From NCBI GenBank assembly GCA_009763385.1, contig CM019826.1, forward strand, positions 83,089,942-83,153,941: a DNA stretch of 64,000 nt. Reading direction: 5' to 3'. This stretch comes from Coix lacryma-jobi var. lacryma-jobi (taxonomy: Eukaryota; Streptophyta; Magnoliopsida; Poales; Poaceae). How positions within the stretch are numbered: the first letter of the stretch is position 1; every line of letters begins with the position of its first letter. Under the pieces are notes generated by a model that was given only the letters and a program-made list of their open reading frames with translations, was not told the origin of the DNA and made no database searches. The position numbers were made by a program, and so were the translations under genes. Positions 21,540-35,221 of the stretch are shown here, piece after piece.

Positions 21540-24500
21540 AAACATGAGTTTTGAGTCAAACGGAGATGATTGTGAGCGTCCACTGTGAAAAATTCAACCA
21601 TGAGTTTTTAGGTGCATCAGTGGTTAAAACGACCCTCCTGCGCGAGTTTTGCTGCACCGTTCCTCCGAAAATGAAAGTGCCAAAACCCACCAAACATGAG
21701 TTTTGAGTCAAACGGAGATGATTGGGTGCGTCCATTGTGAAAAATTCAACCATGAGTTTTTCGGTGAATTAGTGGGTAAAACGGCCCTCCTGCGCGAGTT
21801 TTGCGGCTTAGTTCCTCCAGAAATGAAAGTGCCAAAAACCCACCAAACATGAGTTTTGGGTCAAACGGAGATGATTGGGTGCGTTCGTTGTGTTCGGTGC
21901 ATCAGTGGTTCAAACGACCCTCATGAGCGAGTTTTGCGGCACCGTTCCTCCGAAATTGAATGTGCCAAAAGCCTACCAAACATGAGTTTTGGGCCAAACG
22001 GGGATGATTGGGTGCCTCTGTTCTGAAAAATTCAACCGTGAATTTTTTGGTGCATCAGTGGTGAAAACGGCCCTCCTGCGCGAGTTTTGCGGCACAGTTC
22101 CTCCGGAAATGAAAGTGCCAAAAACCCACCAAACATGAGTTTTGGGTCAAACGAAGATGATTGGGTGCGTCCGTTGCGAAAAATTCAACCGTGAGTTTTT
22201 CAGTGCATCAGTGGTGAAAACGGCCCTCCTGCGCGAGTTTTGCGGCACCGTTCCTCCAGAAATAAAAGTGCCAAAAACCAACGAAACATGAGTTTTGGGT
22301 CAAACGGAGATGATTGGGTGCGTCCTTTGCGAAAATTTCAACCGTGAGTTTTTCGGTGCATCAGTGGTTAAAACGGCCCTCCTGCGCGAGTTTTGCAGCA
22401 CCGTTCCTCCAAAAATGAAAGTGCCAAAAACCCACCAAACATGAGTTTTAGGTCAAACGGAGATGATTGGGTGCGTCCGTTGTGAAAAATTCAACCGTGA
22501 ATTTTTCGGTGCATCAGTGGTTCAAACGGCCCCCATGCGCGAGTTTTGCGGCACCATTCCTCCGAAAATGAAAGTGCCAAAACCCACCAAACATGAGTTT
22601 TGGGTCAAACGGAGATGATTGGGTGCGTCCGTTGTGAAAAATTCAACCGTGAATTTTTCGGTGCATCAGTGGCTAAAACGGCCCTCCTGCGCGAGTTTTG
22701 CGGCAACGTTCCTCCGGAAATGAAAGTGCCAAAAACCCACGAAACATGAGTTTTGGGTCAAACGAGGACGATTGGGTGCGTCCGTTGTGAAAAATTCAAC
22801 CGTGAATTTTTCGGTGCATCAGTGGCTAAAACGGCCCTCCTGCGCGAATTTTGCGGCAACGTTCCTCCGGAAATGAAAGTGCCAAAAACCCACCAAACAT
22901 GAGTTTTGAGTCAAACGGAGATGATTGGGAGCGTCCATTGTGAAAAATTCAACCATGAGTTTTTCGGTGCATCAGTGGTTAAAACGACCCTCCTGCGCGA
23001 GTTTTGCGGCACCGTTCCTCCAAAAATGAAAGTGCCAAAAACCCACCAAACATGAGTTTTGACTCAAACGGAGATGATTGAGTGCGTTCGTTGTGTTCGG
23101 TGCATCAGTGGTTCAAACGGCCCTCATGCGCGAGTTTGGCGGCACCGTTCCTCCAAAAATAAATGTGCCAAAAACCTACCAAACATGAGTTTTGGGTCAA
23201 ACGGAGATGATTGGGTGCGTTCGTTGTGTTCGGTGCATCAGTGGTTCAAACGACCCTCATTAGCGAGTTTTGCGGCACCGTTCCTCCAAAAATAAATGTG
23301 CCAAAAACCTACCAAACATGAGTTTTGGGTCAAACGGAGATGATTGGGTGCGTTCGTTGTGTTCGGTGCATCAGTGGTTCAAACGACCCTCATTAGCGAG
23401 TTTTGCGGCACCGTTCCTCCGAAAATGAAAGTGCCAAAAACCTACCAAACATGAGTTTTGGGCCAAATGGGGATGATTGGGTGCCTCCGTTGTGAAAAAT
23501 TCAACCGTGAATTTTTTGGTGCATCAGTGGTGAAAGCGGCACTCCTGCGCGAGTTTTGCGGCACAGTTCCTCTGGAAATGAAAGTGCCAAAAACCCACCA
23601 AACATGAGCTTTGGGTCAAACGAAGATGATTGGGTGCGTCCTTTGCGAAAAATTCAACCGTGAGTTTTTCGGTGCATCAGTGGTGAAAATGGCTCTTCTG
23701 CGCGAGTTTTGCGCCACCGTTCCTCCGGAAATAAAAGTGCCAAAAACCCACGAAACATGAGTTTTGGGTCAAACAGAGATGATTGGGTGCGTTCGTTGTG
23801 TTCGGTGCATCAGTGGTTCAAACGACCCTCATGAGCGAGTTTTGCGGCACCGTTCCTCCGAAAATGAATGTGCCAAAAACCTACCAAACATGAGTTTTGA
23901 GCCAAATGGGGATGATTGGGTGCCTCCGTTGTGAAAAATTCAACCGTGAATTTTTTGGTGCATCAGTGGTGAAAACGGCCCTCCTGCGCGAGTTTTGCGG
24001 CACAGTTCCTCTGGAAATGAAAGTGCCAAAAACCCACGAAACATGAGTTTTGGGTCAAACGGAGATGATTGTGTGCGTCCTTTGCGAAAATTTCAACCGT
24101 GAGTTTTTCGGTGCATCAGTGGTTAAAACGGCCCTCCTGCGCGAGTTTTGCAGCACCGTTCCTCCAAAATGAAAGTGCCAAAAACCCACCAAACATGAGT
24201 TTTGGGTCAAACGGAGATGATTGGGAGCGTCCATTGTGAAAAATTCAACCATGAGTTTTTCGGTGCATCAGTGGTTAAAACGACCCTCCTACGCGAGTTT
24301 TGCGGCACCGTTCCTCCGAAAATGAAAGTGCCAAAACCCCACCAAACATGAGTTTTGACTCAAACAGAGATGATTGGGTGCGTCCATTGTGAAAAATTCA
24401 ACCATGAGTTTTTCGGTGAATCAGTGGGTAAAACGGCCCTCCTGCGCGTGTTTTGTGGCACCGTTCCTCCAGAAATGACAGTGCCAAAAACCCACCAAAC

Positions 24501-27500
24501 ATGAGTTTTGGGTCAAACGGAGATGATTGGGTGCGTTCGTTGTGTTCGGTGCATCAGTGGTTCAAACGACCCTCATGAGCGAGTTTTGCGGCACCGTTCC
24601 TCCGAAAATGAATGTGCCAAAAACCTACCAAACATGAGTTTTGGGCCAAACGGGGATGATTGGGTGCCTCCGTTCTGAAAAATTCAACCGTGAATTTTTG
24701 GGTGCATCAGTGGTGAAAACGGCCCTCCTGCGCGAGCTTTGCGGCACAGTTCGTCCGGAAATGAAAGTGCCAAAAACCCACCAAACATGAGTTTTGGGTC
24801 AAACGAAGATGATTGGGTGCGTCCGTTGTGAAAAATTCAACCGTGAGTTTTTCAGTGCATCAGTGGTGAAAACGGCCCTCCTGCGCGAGTTTTGCGGCAC
24901 CGTTCCTCCGGAAATAAAAGTGCCAAAAACCCACGAAACATGAGTTTTGGGTCAAACGGAGATGATTGGGTGCGTCCTTTGCGAAAATTTCAACCGTGAG
25001 TTTTTCGGTGCATCAGTGGTTAAAATGGCCCTCCTGCGCGAGTTTTGCAGCACCGTTCCTCCAAAAATGAAAGTGCCAAAAACCCACCAAACATGAGTTT
25101 TGGTTCAAACGGAGATGATTGGGTGCGTCTGTTGTGAAAAATTCAACCGTGAATTTTTCGGTGCATCAGTGGTTCAAACGGCCCTCGTGCGCGAGTTTTA
25201 CGGCACCATTCCTCCGAAAATGAAAGTGCCAAAACCCACCAAACATGAGTTTTGGGTCAAACGGAGATGATTGGGTGCGTCCGTTGCGAAAGATTCAACC
25301 GTGAGTTTTTCGGTGCATCAGTGGTTAAAACGACCCTCCTGCGCGAGTTTTGCTGCACCGTTCCTCCGAAAATGAAAAACCCACCAAACATGAGTTTTGA
25401 GTCAAACGGAGATGATTGGGTGCGTCCATTGTGAAAAATTCAACCATGAGTTTTTCGGTGAATTAGTGGGTAAAACGGCCCTCCTGCGCGAGTTTTGCGG
25501 CTTAGTTCCTCCAGAAATGAAAGTGCCAAAAACCCACCAAACATGAGTTTTGGGTCAAACGGAGATGATTGGGTGCGTTCGTTGTGTTCGGTGCATCAGT
25601 GGTTCAAACGACCCTCATGAGCGAGTTTTGCGGCACCGTTCCTCCGAAATTGAATGTGCCAAAAACCTACCAAACATGAGTTTTGGGCCAAACGGGGATG
25701 ATTGGGTGCCTCTGTTCTGAAAAATTCAACCGTGAATTTTTTGGTGCATCAGTGGTGAAAACGGCCCTCCTGCGCGAGTTTTGCGGCACAGTTCCTCCGG
25801 AAATGAAAGTGCCAAAAACCCACCAAACATGAGTTTTGGGTCAAACGAAGATGATTGGGTGCGTCCGTTGCGAAAAAATTCAACCGTGAGTTTTTCAGTG
25901 CATCAGTGGTGAAAACGGCCCTCCTGCGCGAGTTTTGCGGCACCGTTCCTCCAGAAATAAAAGTGCCAAAAACCAACGAAACATGAGTTTTGGGTCAAAC
26001 GGAGATGATTGGGTGCGTCCTTTGCGAAAATTTCAACCGTGAGTTTTTCGGTGCATCAGTGGTTAAAACGGCCCTCCTGCGCGAGTTTTGCAGCACCGTT
26101 CCTCCAAAAATGAAAGTGCCAAAAACCCACCAAACATGAGTTTTGGGTCAAACGGAGATGATTGGGTGCGTCCGTTGTGAAAAATTCAACCGTGAATTTT
26201 TCGGTGCATCAGTGGTTCAAACGGCCCCCATGCGCGAGTTTTGCGGCACCATTCCTCCGAAAATGAAAGTGCCAAAACCCACCAAACATGAGTTTTGGGT
26301 CAAACGGAGATGATTGGGTGCGTCCGTTGTGAAAAATTCAACCGTGAATTTTTCGGTGCATCAGTGGCTAAAACGGCCCTCCTGCGCGAGTTTTGCGGCA
26401 ACGTTCCTCCGGAAATGAAAGTGCCAAAAACCCACGAAACATGAGTTTTGGGTCAAACGAGGACGATTGGGTGCGTCCGTTGTAAAAAATTCAACCGTGA
26501 ATTTTTCGGTGCATCAGTGGCTAAAACGGCCCTCCTGCGCGAATTTTGCGGCAACGTTCCTCCGGAAATGAAAGTGCCAAAAACCCACCAAACATGAGTT
26601 TTGGGTCAAACGGAGATGATTGGATGCGTTCGTTGTGTTCGGTCATCAGTGGTTCAAACGGCCCTCATGCGCGAGTTTGGCGGCACCGTTCCTCCAAAAA
26701 TAAATGTGCCAAAAACCTACCAAACATGAGTTTTGGGTCAAACGGAGATGATTGGGTGCGTTCGTTGTGTTCGGTGCATCAGTGGTTCAAACGACCCTCA
26801 TTAGCGAGTTTTGCGGCACCGTTCCTCCGAAAATGAAAGTGCCAAAAACCTACCAAACATGAGTTTTGGGCCAAATGGGGATGATTGGGTGCCTCCGTTG
26901 TGAAAAATTCAACCGTGAATTTTTTGGTGCATCAGTGGTGAAAGCGGCACTCCTGCGCGAGTTTTGCGGCACAGTTCCTCTGGAAATGAAAGTGCCAAAA
27001 ACCCACCAAACATGAGCTTTGGGTCAAACGAAGATGATTGGGTGCGTCCTTTGCGAAAAATTCAACCGTGAGTTTTTCGGTGCATCAGTGGTGAAAATGG
27101 CTCTTCTGCGCGAGTTTTGCGCCACCGTTCCTCCGGAAATAAAGCTGCCAAAAACCCACGAAACATGAGTTTTGGGTCAAACAGAGATGATTGGGTGCGT
27201 TCGTTGTGTTCGGTGCATCAGTGGTTCAAACGACCCTCATGAGCGAGTTTTGCGGCACCGTTCCTCCGAAAATGAATGTGCCAAAAACCTACCAAACATG
27301 AGTTTTGAGCCAAATGGGGATGATTGGGTGCCTCCGTTGTGAAAAATTCAACCGTGAATTTTTTGGTGCATCAGTGGTGAAAACGGCCCTCCTGCGCGAG
27401 TTTTGCGGCACAGTTCCTCTGGAAATGAAAGTGCCAAAAACCCACGAAACATGAGTTTTGGGTCAAACGGAGATGATTGTGTGCGTCCTTTGCGAAAATT

Positions 27501-29100
27501 TCAACCGTGAGTTTTTCGGTGCATCAGTGGTTAAAACGGCCCTCCTGCGCGAGTTTTGCAGCACCGTTCCTCCAAAAATGAAAGTACCAAAAACCCACCA
27601 AACATGAGTTTTGAGTCAAACGGAGATGATTGTGAGCGTCCACTGTGAAAAATTCAACCATGAGTTTTTAGGTGCATCAGTGGTTAAAACGGCCCTCCTG
27701 CGCGAGTTTTGCAGCACCGTTCCTCCAAAAATGAAAGTGCCAAAAACCCACCAAACATGAGTTTTGGGTCAAACGGAGATGATTGGGAGCGTCCATTGTG
27801 AAAAATTCAACCATGAGTTTTTCGGTGCATCAGTGGTTAAAACGACCCTCCTACGCGAGTTTTGCGGCACCGTTCCTCCGAAAATGAAAGTGCCAAAACC
27901 CCACCAAACATGAGTTTTGACTCAAACAGAGATGATTGGGTGCGTCCATTGTGAAAAATTCAACCATGAGTTTTTCGGTGAATCAGTGGGTAAAACGGCC
28001 CTCCTGCGCGTGTTTTGTGGCACCGTTCCTCCAGAAATGACAGTGCCAAAAACCCACCAAACATTAGTTTTGGGTCAAACGGAGATGATTGGGTGCGTTC
28101 GTTGTGTTCGGTGCATCAGTGGTTCAAACGACCCTCATGAGCGAGTTTTGCGGCACCGTTCCTCCGAAAATGAATGTGCCAAAAACCTACCAAACATGAG
28201 TTTTGGGCCAAACGGGGATGATTGGGTGCCTCCGTTCTGAAAAATTCAACCGTGAATTTTTGGGTGCATCAGTGGTGAAAACGGCCCTCCTGCGCGAGTT
28301 TTGCGGCACAGTTCGTCCGGAAATGAAAGTGCCAAAAACCCACCAAACATGAGTTTTGGGTCAAACGAAGATGATTGGGTGCGTCCGTTGCGAAAAATTC
28401 AACCGTGAGTTTTTCAGTGCATCAGTGGTGAAAACGGCCCTCCTGCGCGAGTTTTGCGGCACCGTTCCTCCGGAAATAAAAGTGCCAAAAACCCACGAAA
28501 CATGAGTTTTGGGTCAAACGGAGATGATTGGGTGCGTCCTTTGCGAAAATTTCAACCGTGAGTTTTTCGGTGCATCAGTGGTTAAAACGGCCCTCCTGCG
28601 CGAGTTTTGCAGCACCGTTCCTCCAAAAATGAAAGTGCCAAAAACCCACCAAACATGAGTTTTGGTTCAAACGGAGATGATTGGGTGCGTCTGTTGTGAA
28701 AAATTCAACCGTGAATTTTTCGGTGCATCAGTGGTTCAAACGGCCCTCGTGCGCGAGTTTTGCGGCACCATTCCTCCGAAAATGAAAGTGCCAAAACCCA
28801 CCAAACATGAGTTTTGGGTCAAACGGAGATGATTGGGTGCGTCCGTTGCGAAAGATTCAACCGTGAGTTTTTCGGTGCATCAGTGGTTAAAACGACCCTC
28901 CTGCGCGAGTTTTGCTGCACCGTTCCTCCGAAAATGAAAGTCCCAAAACCCACCAAACATGAGTTTTGAGTCAAACGGAGATGATTGGGTGCGACCATTG
29001 TGAAAAATTCAACCATGAGTTTTTCGGTGAATTAGTGGGTAAAACGGCCCTCCTGCGCGAGTTTTGCGGCTTAGTTCCTCCAGAAATGAAAGTGCCAAAA
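21540..29100 (+). repeat. Heterogeneous higher-order repeat of about 3.4-3.7 kb
   Basis: Rare monomer variants recur in the same order at multi-kilobase spacing. GAATTAGTGGG occurs at 19383, 21766, 25460 and 29029 (spacings 2,383, 3,694 and 3,569). GAGCTTTGGG occurs near 23606 and 27014 (spacing 3,408). AATGACAGTGCC occurs near 24476 and 28037. The unequal spacing shows that whole monomers have been gained or lost between copies. This is an older, partly scrambled higher-order repeat of roughly 22-24 monomers. Confidence 0.7.
23048..23446 (+). repeat. Three consecutive 133-bp short monomers
   Basis: Core-to-core distances at 23048, 23181, 23314 and 23447 are each exactly 133 bp. The short form lacks 20 bp compared with the normal monomer, running from GTTGTG straight into TTCGGTGCATCAG. 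At least 30 short monomers are scattered through the array, usually singly. This is the only run of three that I noticed. Confidence 0.85.
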
Positions 29101-32100
29101 ACCCACCAAACATGAGTTTTGGGTCAAACGGAGATGATTGGGTGCGTTCGTTGTGTTCGGTGCATCAGTGGTTCAAACGACCCTCATGAGCGAGTTTTGT
29201 GGCACCGTTCCTCCGAAATTGAATGTGCCAAAAACCTACCAAACATGAGTTTTGGGCCAAACGGGGATGATTGGGTGCCTCTGTTCTGAAAAATTCAACC
29301 GTGAATTTTTTGGTGCATCAGTGGTGAAAACGGCCCTCCTGCGCGAGTTTTGCGGCACAGTTCCTCCGGAAATGAAAGTGCCAAAAACCCACCAAACATG
29401 AGTTTTGGGTCAAACGAAGATGATTGGGCCGTTGCGAAAAATTCAACAGTGAGTTTTTCAGTGCATCAGTGGTGAAAACGGCCCTCCTGCGCGAGTTTTG
29501 CGGCACCGTTCCTCCAGAAATAAAAGTGCCAAAAACCAACGAAACATGAGTTTTGGGTCAAACGGAGATGATTGTGTGCGTCCTTTGCGAAAATTTCAAC
29601 CGTGAGTTTTTCGGTGCATCAGTGGTTAAAACGGCCCTCCTGCGCGAGTTTTGCAGCACCGTTCCTCCAAAAATGAAAGTGCCAAAAACCCACCAAACAT
29701 GAGTTTTGGGTCAAACGGAGATGATTGGGTGCGTCCTTTGCGAAAATTTCAACCGTGAGTTTTTCGGTGCATCAGTGGTTAAAACGACCCTCCTACGCGA
29801 GTTTTGCGGCACCGTTCCTCCGAAAATGAAAGTGCCAAAACCCCACCAAACATGAGTTTTGACTCAAACAGAGATGATTGGGTGCGTCCATTGTGAAAAA
29901 TTCAACCATGAGTTTTTCGTTGAATCAGTGGGTAAAACGGCCCTCCTGCGCGTGTTTTGTGGCACCGTTCCTCCAGAAATGACAGTGCCAAAAACCCAGC
30001 AAACATGAGTTTTGGGTCAAACGGAGATGATTGGGTGCGTTCGTTGTGTTCGGTGCATCAGTGGTTCAAACGACCCTCATGAGCGAGTTTTGCGGCACCG
30101 TTCCTCCGAAAATGAATGTGCCAAAAACCTACCAAACATGAGTTTTGGGCCAAACGGGGATGATTGGGTGCCTCCGTTCTGAAAAATTCAACCGTGAATT
30201 TTTGGGTGCATCAGTGGTGAAAACGGCCATCCTGCGCGAGTTTTGCGGCACAGTTCGTCCGGAAATGAAAGTGCCAAAAACCCACCAAACATGAGTTTTG
30301 GGTCAAACGAAGATGATTGGGTGCATCCGTTGCGAAAAATTCAACCGTGAGTTTTTCAGTGCATCAGTGGTGAAAACGGCCCTCCTGCGCGAGTTTTGCG
30401 GCACCGTTCCTCCGGAAATAAAAGTGCCAAAAACCCACGAAACATGAGTTTTGGGTCAAACGGAGATGATTGGGTGCGTCCTTTGCGAAAATTTCAACCG
30501 TGAGTTTTTCGGTGCATCAGTGGTTAAAACGGCCCTCCTGCGCGAGTTTTGCAGCACCGTTCCTCCAAAAATGAATGTGCCAAAAACCCACCAAACATGA
30601 GTTTTGGGTCAAACGGAGATGATTGGGTGCGTCCGTTGTGAAAAATTCAACCGTGAATTTTTCGGTGCATCAGTGGTTCAAACGGCCCTCATGCGCGAGT
30701 TTTGCGGCACCATTCCTCCGAAAATGAAAGTGCCAAAACCCACCAAACATGAGTTTTGTGTCAAACGGAGATGATTGGGTGCGTCTGTTGCGAAAGATTC
30801 AAACGTGAGTTTTTCGGTGCATCAGTGGTTAAAACGGCCCTCCTGCGCGTGTTTTGCGGCACCGTTCCTCCGGAAATGAAAGTGCCAAAAACCCACCAAA
30901 CATGAGTTTTGGGTCAAACGGAGATGATTGGGTGCCTCCGTTGTGAAAAATTCAACCGTGAATTTCTTGGTGCATCAGTGGTGAAAACGGCCCTCCTGCG
31001 CGAGTTTTGTGGCACCATTCCTCCGAAAATGAATGTGCCAAAAACGTATCAAACATGAGTTTTGGGCCAAACGGGGATGATTGGGTGCGTTCGTTGTGTT
31101 CGGTGCATCAGTGGTTCAAACGACCCTCATGAGCGAGTTTTGCGGCACCGTTCACCGAAAATGAATGTGCCAAAAACCTACCAAACATGAGTTTTGGGCC
31201 AAATGGGGATGATTGGGTGCCTCCGTTGTGAAAAATTCAACCGTGAATTTTTTGGTGCATCAGTGGTGAAAACGGCCCTCCTGCGCGAGTTTTGCGGCTT
31301 AGTTCCTCCGGAAATGAAAGTGCCAAAAACCAACCAAAGATGAGTTTTGGGTCAAACGAAGATGATTGGGTGCGTCCGTTGCGAAAAATTCAACCGTGAG
31401 TTTTTCGGTGCATCAGTGGTGAAAACGGCCCTCCTGCGCGAGTTTTGCGGCACCGTTCCTCCGGATATAAAAGTGCCAAAAACCCACGAAACATGAGTTT
31501 TGGGTCAAACGGAGATGATTGGGTGCGTCCTTTGCGAAAATTTCAACCGTGAGTTTTTCAGTGCATCAGTGGTTAAAACGGCCCTCCTGCGCGAGTTTTG
31601 CGGCACCGTTCCTCCAAAAATGAAAGTGCCAAAAACCCACCAAACATGAGTTTTGGGTCAAAGGGAGATGATTGGGTGCGTCCGTTGTGAAAAATTCAAC
31701 CGTGAGTTTTTCGGTGCATCAGTGGTTCAAACGGCCCTCATGCGCGAGTTTTGCGGCACCATTCCTCTGAAAATGAAAGTGCCAAAACCCACCAAACATG
31801 AGTTTTGTGTCAAACGGAGATGATTGGGTGCGTATGTTGCGAAAGATTCAAACGTGAGTTTTTTGGTGCATCAGTGGTTAAAACGGCCCTCCTGCGCGAG
31901 TTTTGGGGCACCGTTCCTCCGAAAATGAAAGTGTCCAAAACCCACCAAACATGAGTTTTGAGTCAAACGGAGATGATTGGGAGCGTCCATTGTGAAAAAT
32001 TCAACCATGAGTTTTTCGGTGCATCAGTGGTTAAAACGACCCTCCTGCGCGAGTTTTGCTGCACCATTCCTCCGAAAATGAAAGTGCCAAAAACCCACCA

Positions 32101-35100
32101 AACATGAGTTTTGGGTCAAACGGAGATGATTGGGTGCGTCCATTGAGAAAAATTCAACCATGAGTTTTTTGGTGAATCAGAGGGTAAAACGGCTCTCCTG
32201 CGCGTGTTTTGCGACACCATTCCTCCGGAAATGAAAGTGCCAAAAACCAACCAAACATGAGTTTTGGGTCAAACGGAGATGATTGGGTGCGTCCGTTGCG
32301 AAAAATTCAACCGTGAGTTTTTCAGTGCATCAGTGGTGAAAACGGCCCTCCTGCGCGAGTTTTGCGGCACCGTTCGTCCGGAAATAAAAGTGCCAAAAAC
32401 CCACGAAACATGAGTTTTGGGTCAAACAGAGATGATTGGGTGCGTTCGTTGTGTTCGGTGCATCAGTTGGTCAAACGACCCTCATGAGCGAGTTTTGCGG
32501 CACCGTTCCTCCAAAAATGAAAGTGCCAAAAACCCACCAAACATGAGTTTTGGGTCAAACGGAGATGATTGGGTGCGTCCGTTGTGAAAAATTCAACCGT
32601 GAATTTTTCGGTGCATCAGTGGTTCAAACGGCCCTCATGCGCGAGTTTTGCGGCACCATTCCTCCGAAAATGAAAGTGCCAAAACCCACCAAACATGAGT
32701 TTTGTGTGAAACGGAGATGATTGGGTGCGTCTGTTGTGAAAGATTCAAACGTGAGTTTTTCGGTACATCAGTGGTTAAAACGGCCCTACTACGCGAGTTT
32801 TGGGGCACCGTTCCTCCGAAAATGAAAGTGCCAAAAACCCACCAAACATGAGTTTTGAGTCAAACGGAGATGATTGGGAGCGTCCATTGTGAAAAATTCA
32901 ACCATGAGTTTTTCGGTGCATCAGTGGTTAAAACGACCCTCCTGCGCGAGTTTTGCGGCACCGTTCCTCCGAAAATGAAAGTGCCAAAAACCCACCAAAC
33001 ATGAGTTTTGACTCAAACGGAGATGATTGGGTGCGTCCATTGAGAAAAATTCAACCATGAGTTTTTCGGTGAATCAGAGGGTAAAACGGCTCTCCTGCGC
33101 GTGTTTTGCGGCACCGTTCCTCCGAAAATGAAAGTGCCAAAAACCAACCAAACATGACTTTTGGGTCAAACGAAGATGATTGGGTGCGTCCGTTGCGAAA
33201 AATTCAACCGTGAGTTTTTCACTGCATCAGTGGTGAAAACGGCCCTTCTGCGCGAGTTTTGCGGCACCGTTCCTCCGGAAATAAAAGTGCCAAAAACCCA
33301 CGAAACATGAGTTTTGGGTCAAACGTAGATGATTGGGTGCGTTCGTTGTGTTCGGTGCATCAGTGGTTCAAACGGCCCTCATGAGCGAGTTTTGCGGCAA
33401 CGTTCCTCCGAAAATGAATGTGCCCAAAACCCACCAAACATTAGTTTTGAGTCAAACGGAGATGATTGGGTGCGTCCATTGTGAAAAATTCAACCATGAG
33501 TTTTTCAGTGAATCTGTGGGTAAAACGGCCCTCCTGCCCGTGTTTTGCGGCACCGTTCCTCCGGAAATGAAAGTGCCAAAAACCCACCAAACATGAGTTT
33601 TGGGTCAAACGGAGATGATTGGGTGCCTCCGTTGTGAAAAATTCAACCGTGAATTTCTTGGTGCATCAGTGGTGAAAACGGCCCTCCTGCGCGAGTTTTG
33701 CGGCACAGTTCCTCCAGAAATGAAAGTGCCAAAAACCCACCAAACATGAGTTTTGGGTCAAACGAAGATGATTGGGTGCGTCCTCTGCGAAAAATTCAAC
33801 CGTGAGTTTTTCGGTGCATTAGTGGTTAAAAAGGCCATCCTGCGCGAGTTTTGCAGCACCGTTCCTCCGAAAATGAAAGTGCCAAAAACCCACCAAACAT
33901 GTGTTTTGGGTCAAACGGAGATGATTGGGTGCGTCCGTTGTGAAAAATTCAACCGTGAATTTTTCGGTGCATCAGTGGTTCAAACGGCCCTCATGCGCGA
34001 GTTTTGCGGCACCATTCCTCCGAAAATGAAAGTGCCAAAACCCACCAAACATGAGTTTTGGGTCAAACAGAGATGATTGGGTGCGTCCATTGTGAAAAAT
34101 TCAACCATGAGTTTTTCGGTGAATCAGTGGGTAAAACGGCCCTCCTGCGCGTGTTTCGCGGCACCGTTCCTCCGGAAATGAAAATGCCAAAAACCCACCA
34201 AACATGAGTTTTGGGTCAAACGGAGATGATTGGGTGCGTTCGTTGTGTTCGGTGCATCAGTGGTTCAAACGGCCCTCATGAGTGAGTTTTGCGGCACCGT
34301 TCCTCCGGAAATGAATGTGCCAAAACCTACCAAACATGAGTTTTGGGCCAAACGGGGATGATTGGGTGCCTCCCTTCTGAAAAATTCAACCGTGAATTTT
34401 TTGGTGCATCAGTGGTGAAAACGGCCCTCATGCGCGAGTTTTGCGGCACAGTTCCTCCGGAAATCAAAGTGCCAAAAACCCACCAAACATGAGTTTTGGG
34501 TCAAACGAAGATGATTGGGTGTGTCCGTTGCGAAAAATTCAACCGTGATTTTTTCGATGCATCAGTGGTGAAAACGGCCCTCCTGCGCGAGTTTTGCGGC
34601 ACCGTTCCTCCGGAAATAAAAGTGCCAAAAACCCACGAAACATGAGTTTTGGGTCAAACGGAGATGATTGGGTGCGTTCGTTGTGTTCGGTGCATCAGTG
34701 GTTCAAACGGCCCTCATGAGCGAGTTTTGCGGCACCGTTCCTCCGAAAATGAATGTGCCAAAAACCCACCAAACATGAGTTTTGAGTCAAACGGAGATGA
34801 TTGGGTGCGTCCTTTGTGAAAAATTCAACCATGAGTTTTTCAGTGAATCAATGGGTAAAACGGCCCTCCTGCGCGTGTTTTGCGGCACCGTTCCTCCGGA
34901 AATGAAAGTGCCAAAAACCCACCAAACATGAGTTTTGGGTCAAACGGAGATGATTGGGTGCCTTCGTTGTGAAAAATTCAACTGTGAATTTTTTGGTGCA
35001 TCAGTGGTGAAAACGACCCTCCTGCGCGAGTTTTGCGGCTTAGTTCCTCAGGAAATGAAAGTGCCAAGAACCAACCAAACATGACTTTTGGGTCAAACGA

Positions 35101-35221
35101 AGATGATTGGGTGCGTCCATTGCGAAAAATTCAACCGTGAGTTTTTCGGTGCATCAGTGGTGAAAACGGCCCTCCTGTGCGAGTTTTGCGGCACCGTTCC
35201 TCCGGAAATAAAAGTGCCAAA
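26843..35221 (+). repeat. Segmental duplication, copy 1 (ends at solo LTR)
   Basis: This block of about 8.4 kb of satellite is repeated at 43127-51352. The offset is 16,131 bp over most of its length, and 16,284 bp at the left end because copy 1 carries one extra 153-bp monomer near 27,590-27,740. Differences I noticed are very few: aagctgcc/aaagtgcc at about 27141, c/g at about 29588, t/a at about 33517, two one-base run-length changes near 34,033 and 34,206, and a/g at about 35119. Copy 1 is directly followed by the solo CRM LTR. Confidence 0.85.

Larger units (their letters stand above)
18533..35221 (+). repeat. Centromeric-type satellite array, left block (about 153-bp monomer)
   Basis: Head-to-tail monomers, all in one orientation, marked by AAACATGAGTTTTGG, GATTGGGTGCGT, GGTGCATCAGTGG, GCGAGTTTTGCGGCACCGTT and GAAAGTGCCAAAAACCCACC. 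Measured core-to-core distances are 152-154 bp, with a minority of 133 bp. The AAACATGAGTTTTGG and TTGGGTGCGT parts match my recollection of CentC and CentO, so this is most likely the grass centromeric satellite family. Small open frames of 60-108 codons recur because 153 is divisible by 3, and they are not genes. The array continues after the solo LTR and after the CRM element. Confidence 0.93.

Noticed and set aside
18533..35221. CRISPR-like array of regularly spaced repeats
   Set aside because: The whole 153-bp unit repeats with no unique spacers, and the context is a plant genome with LTR retrotransposons.
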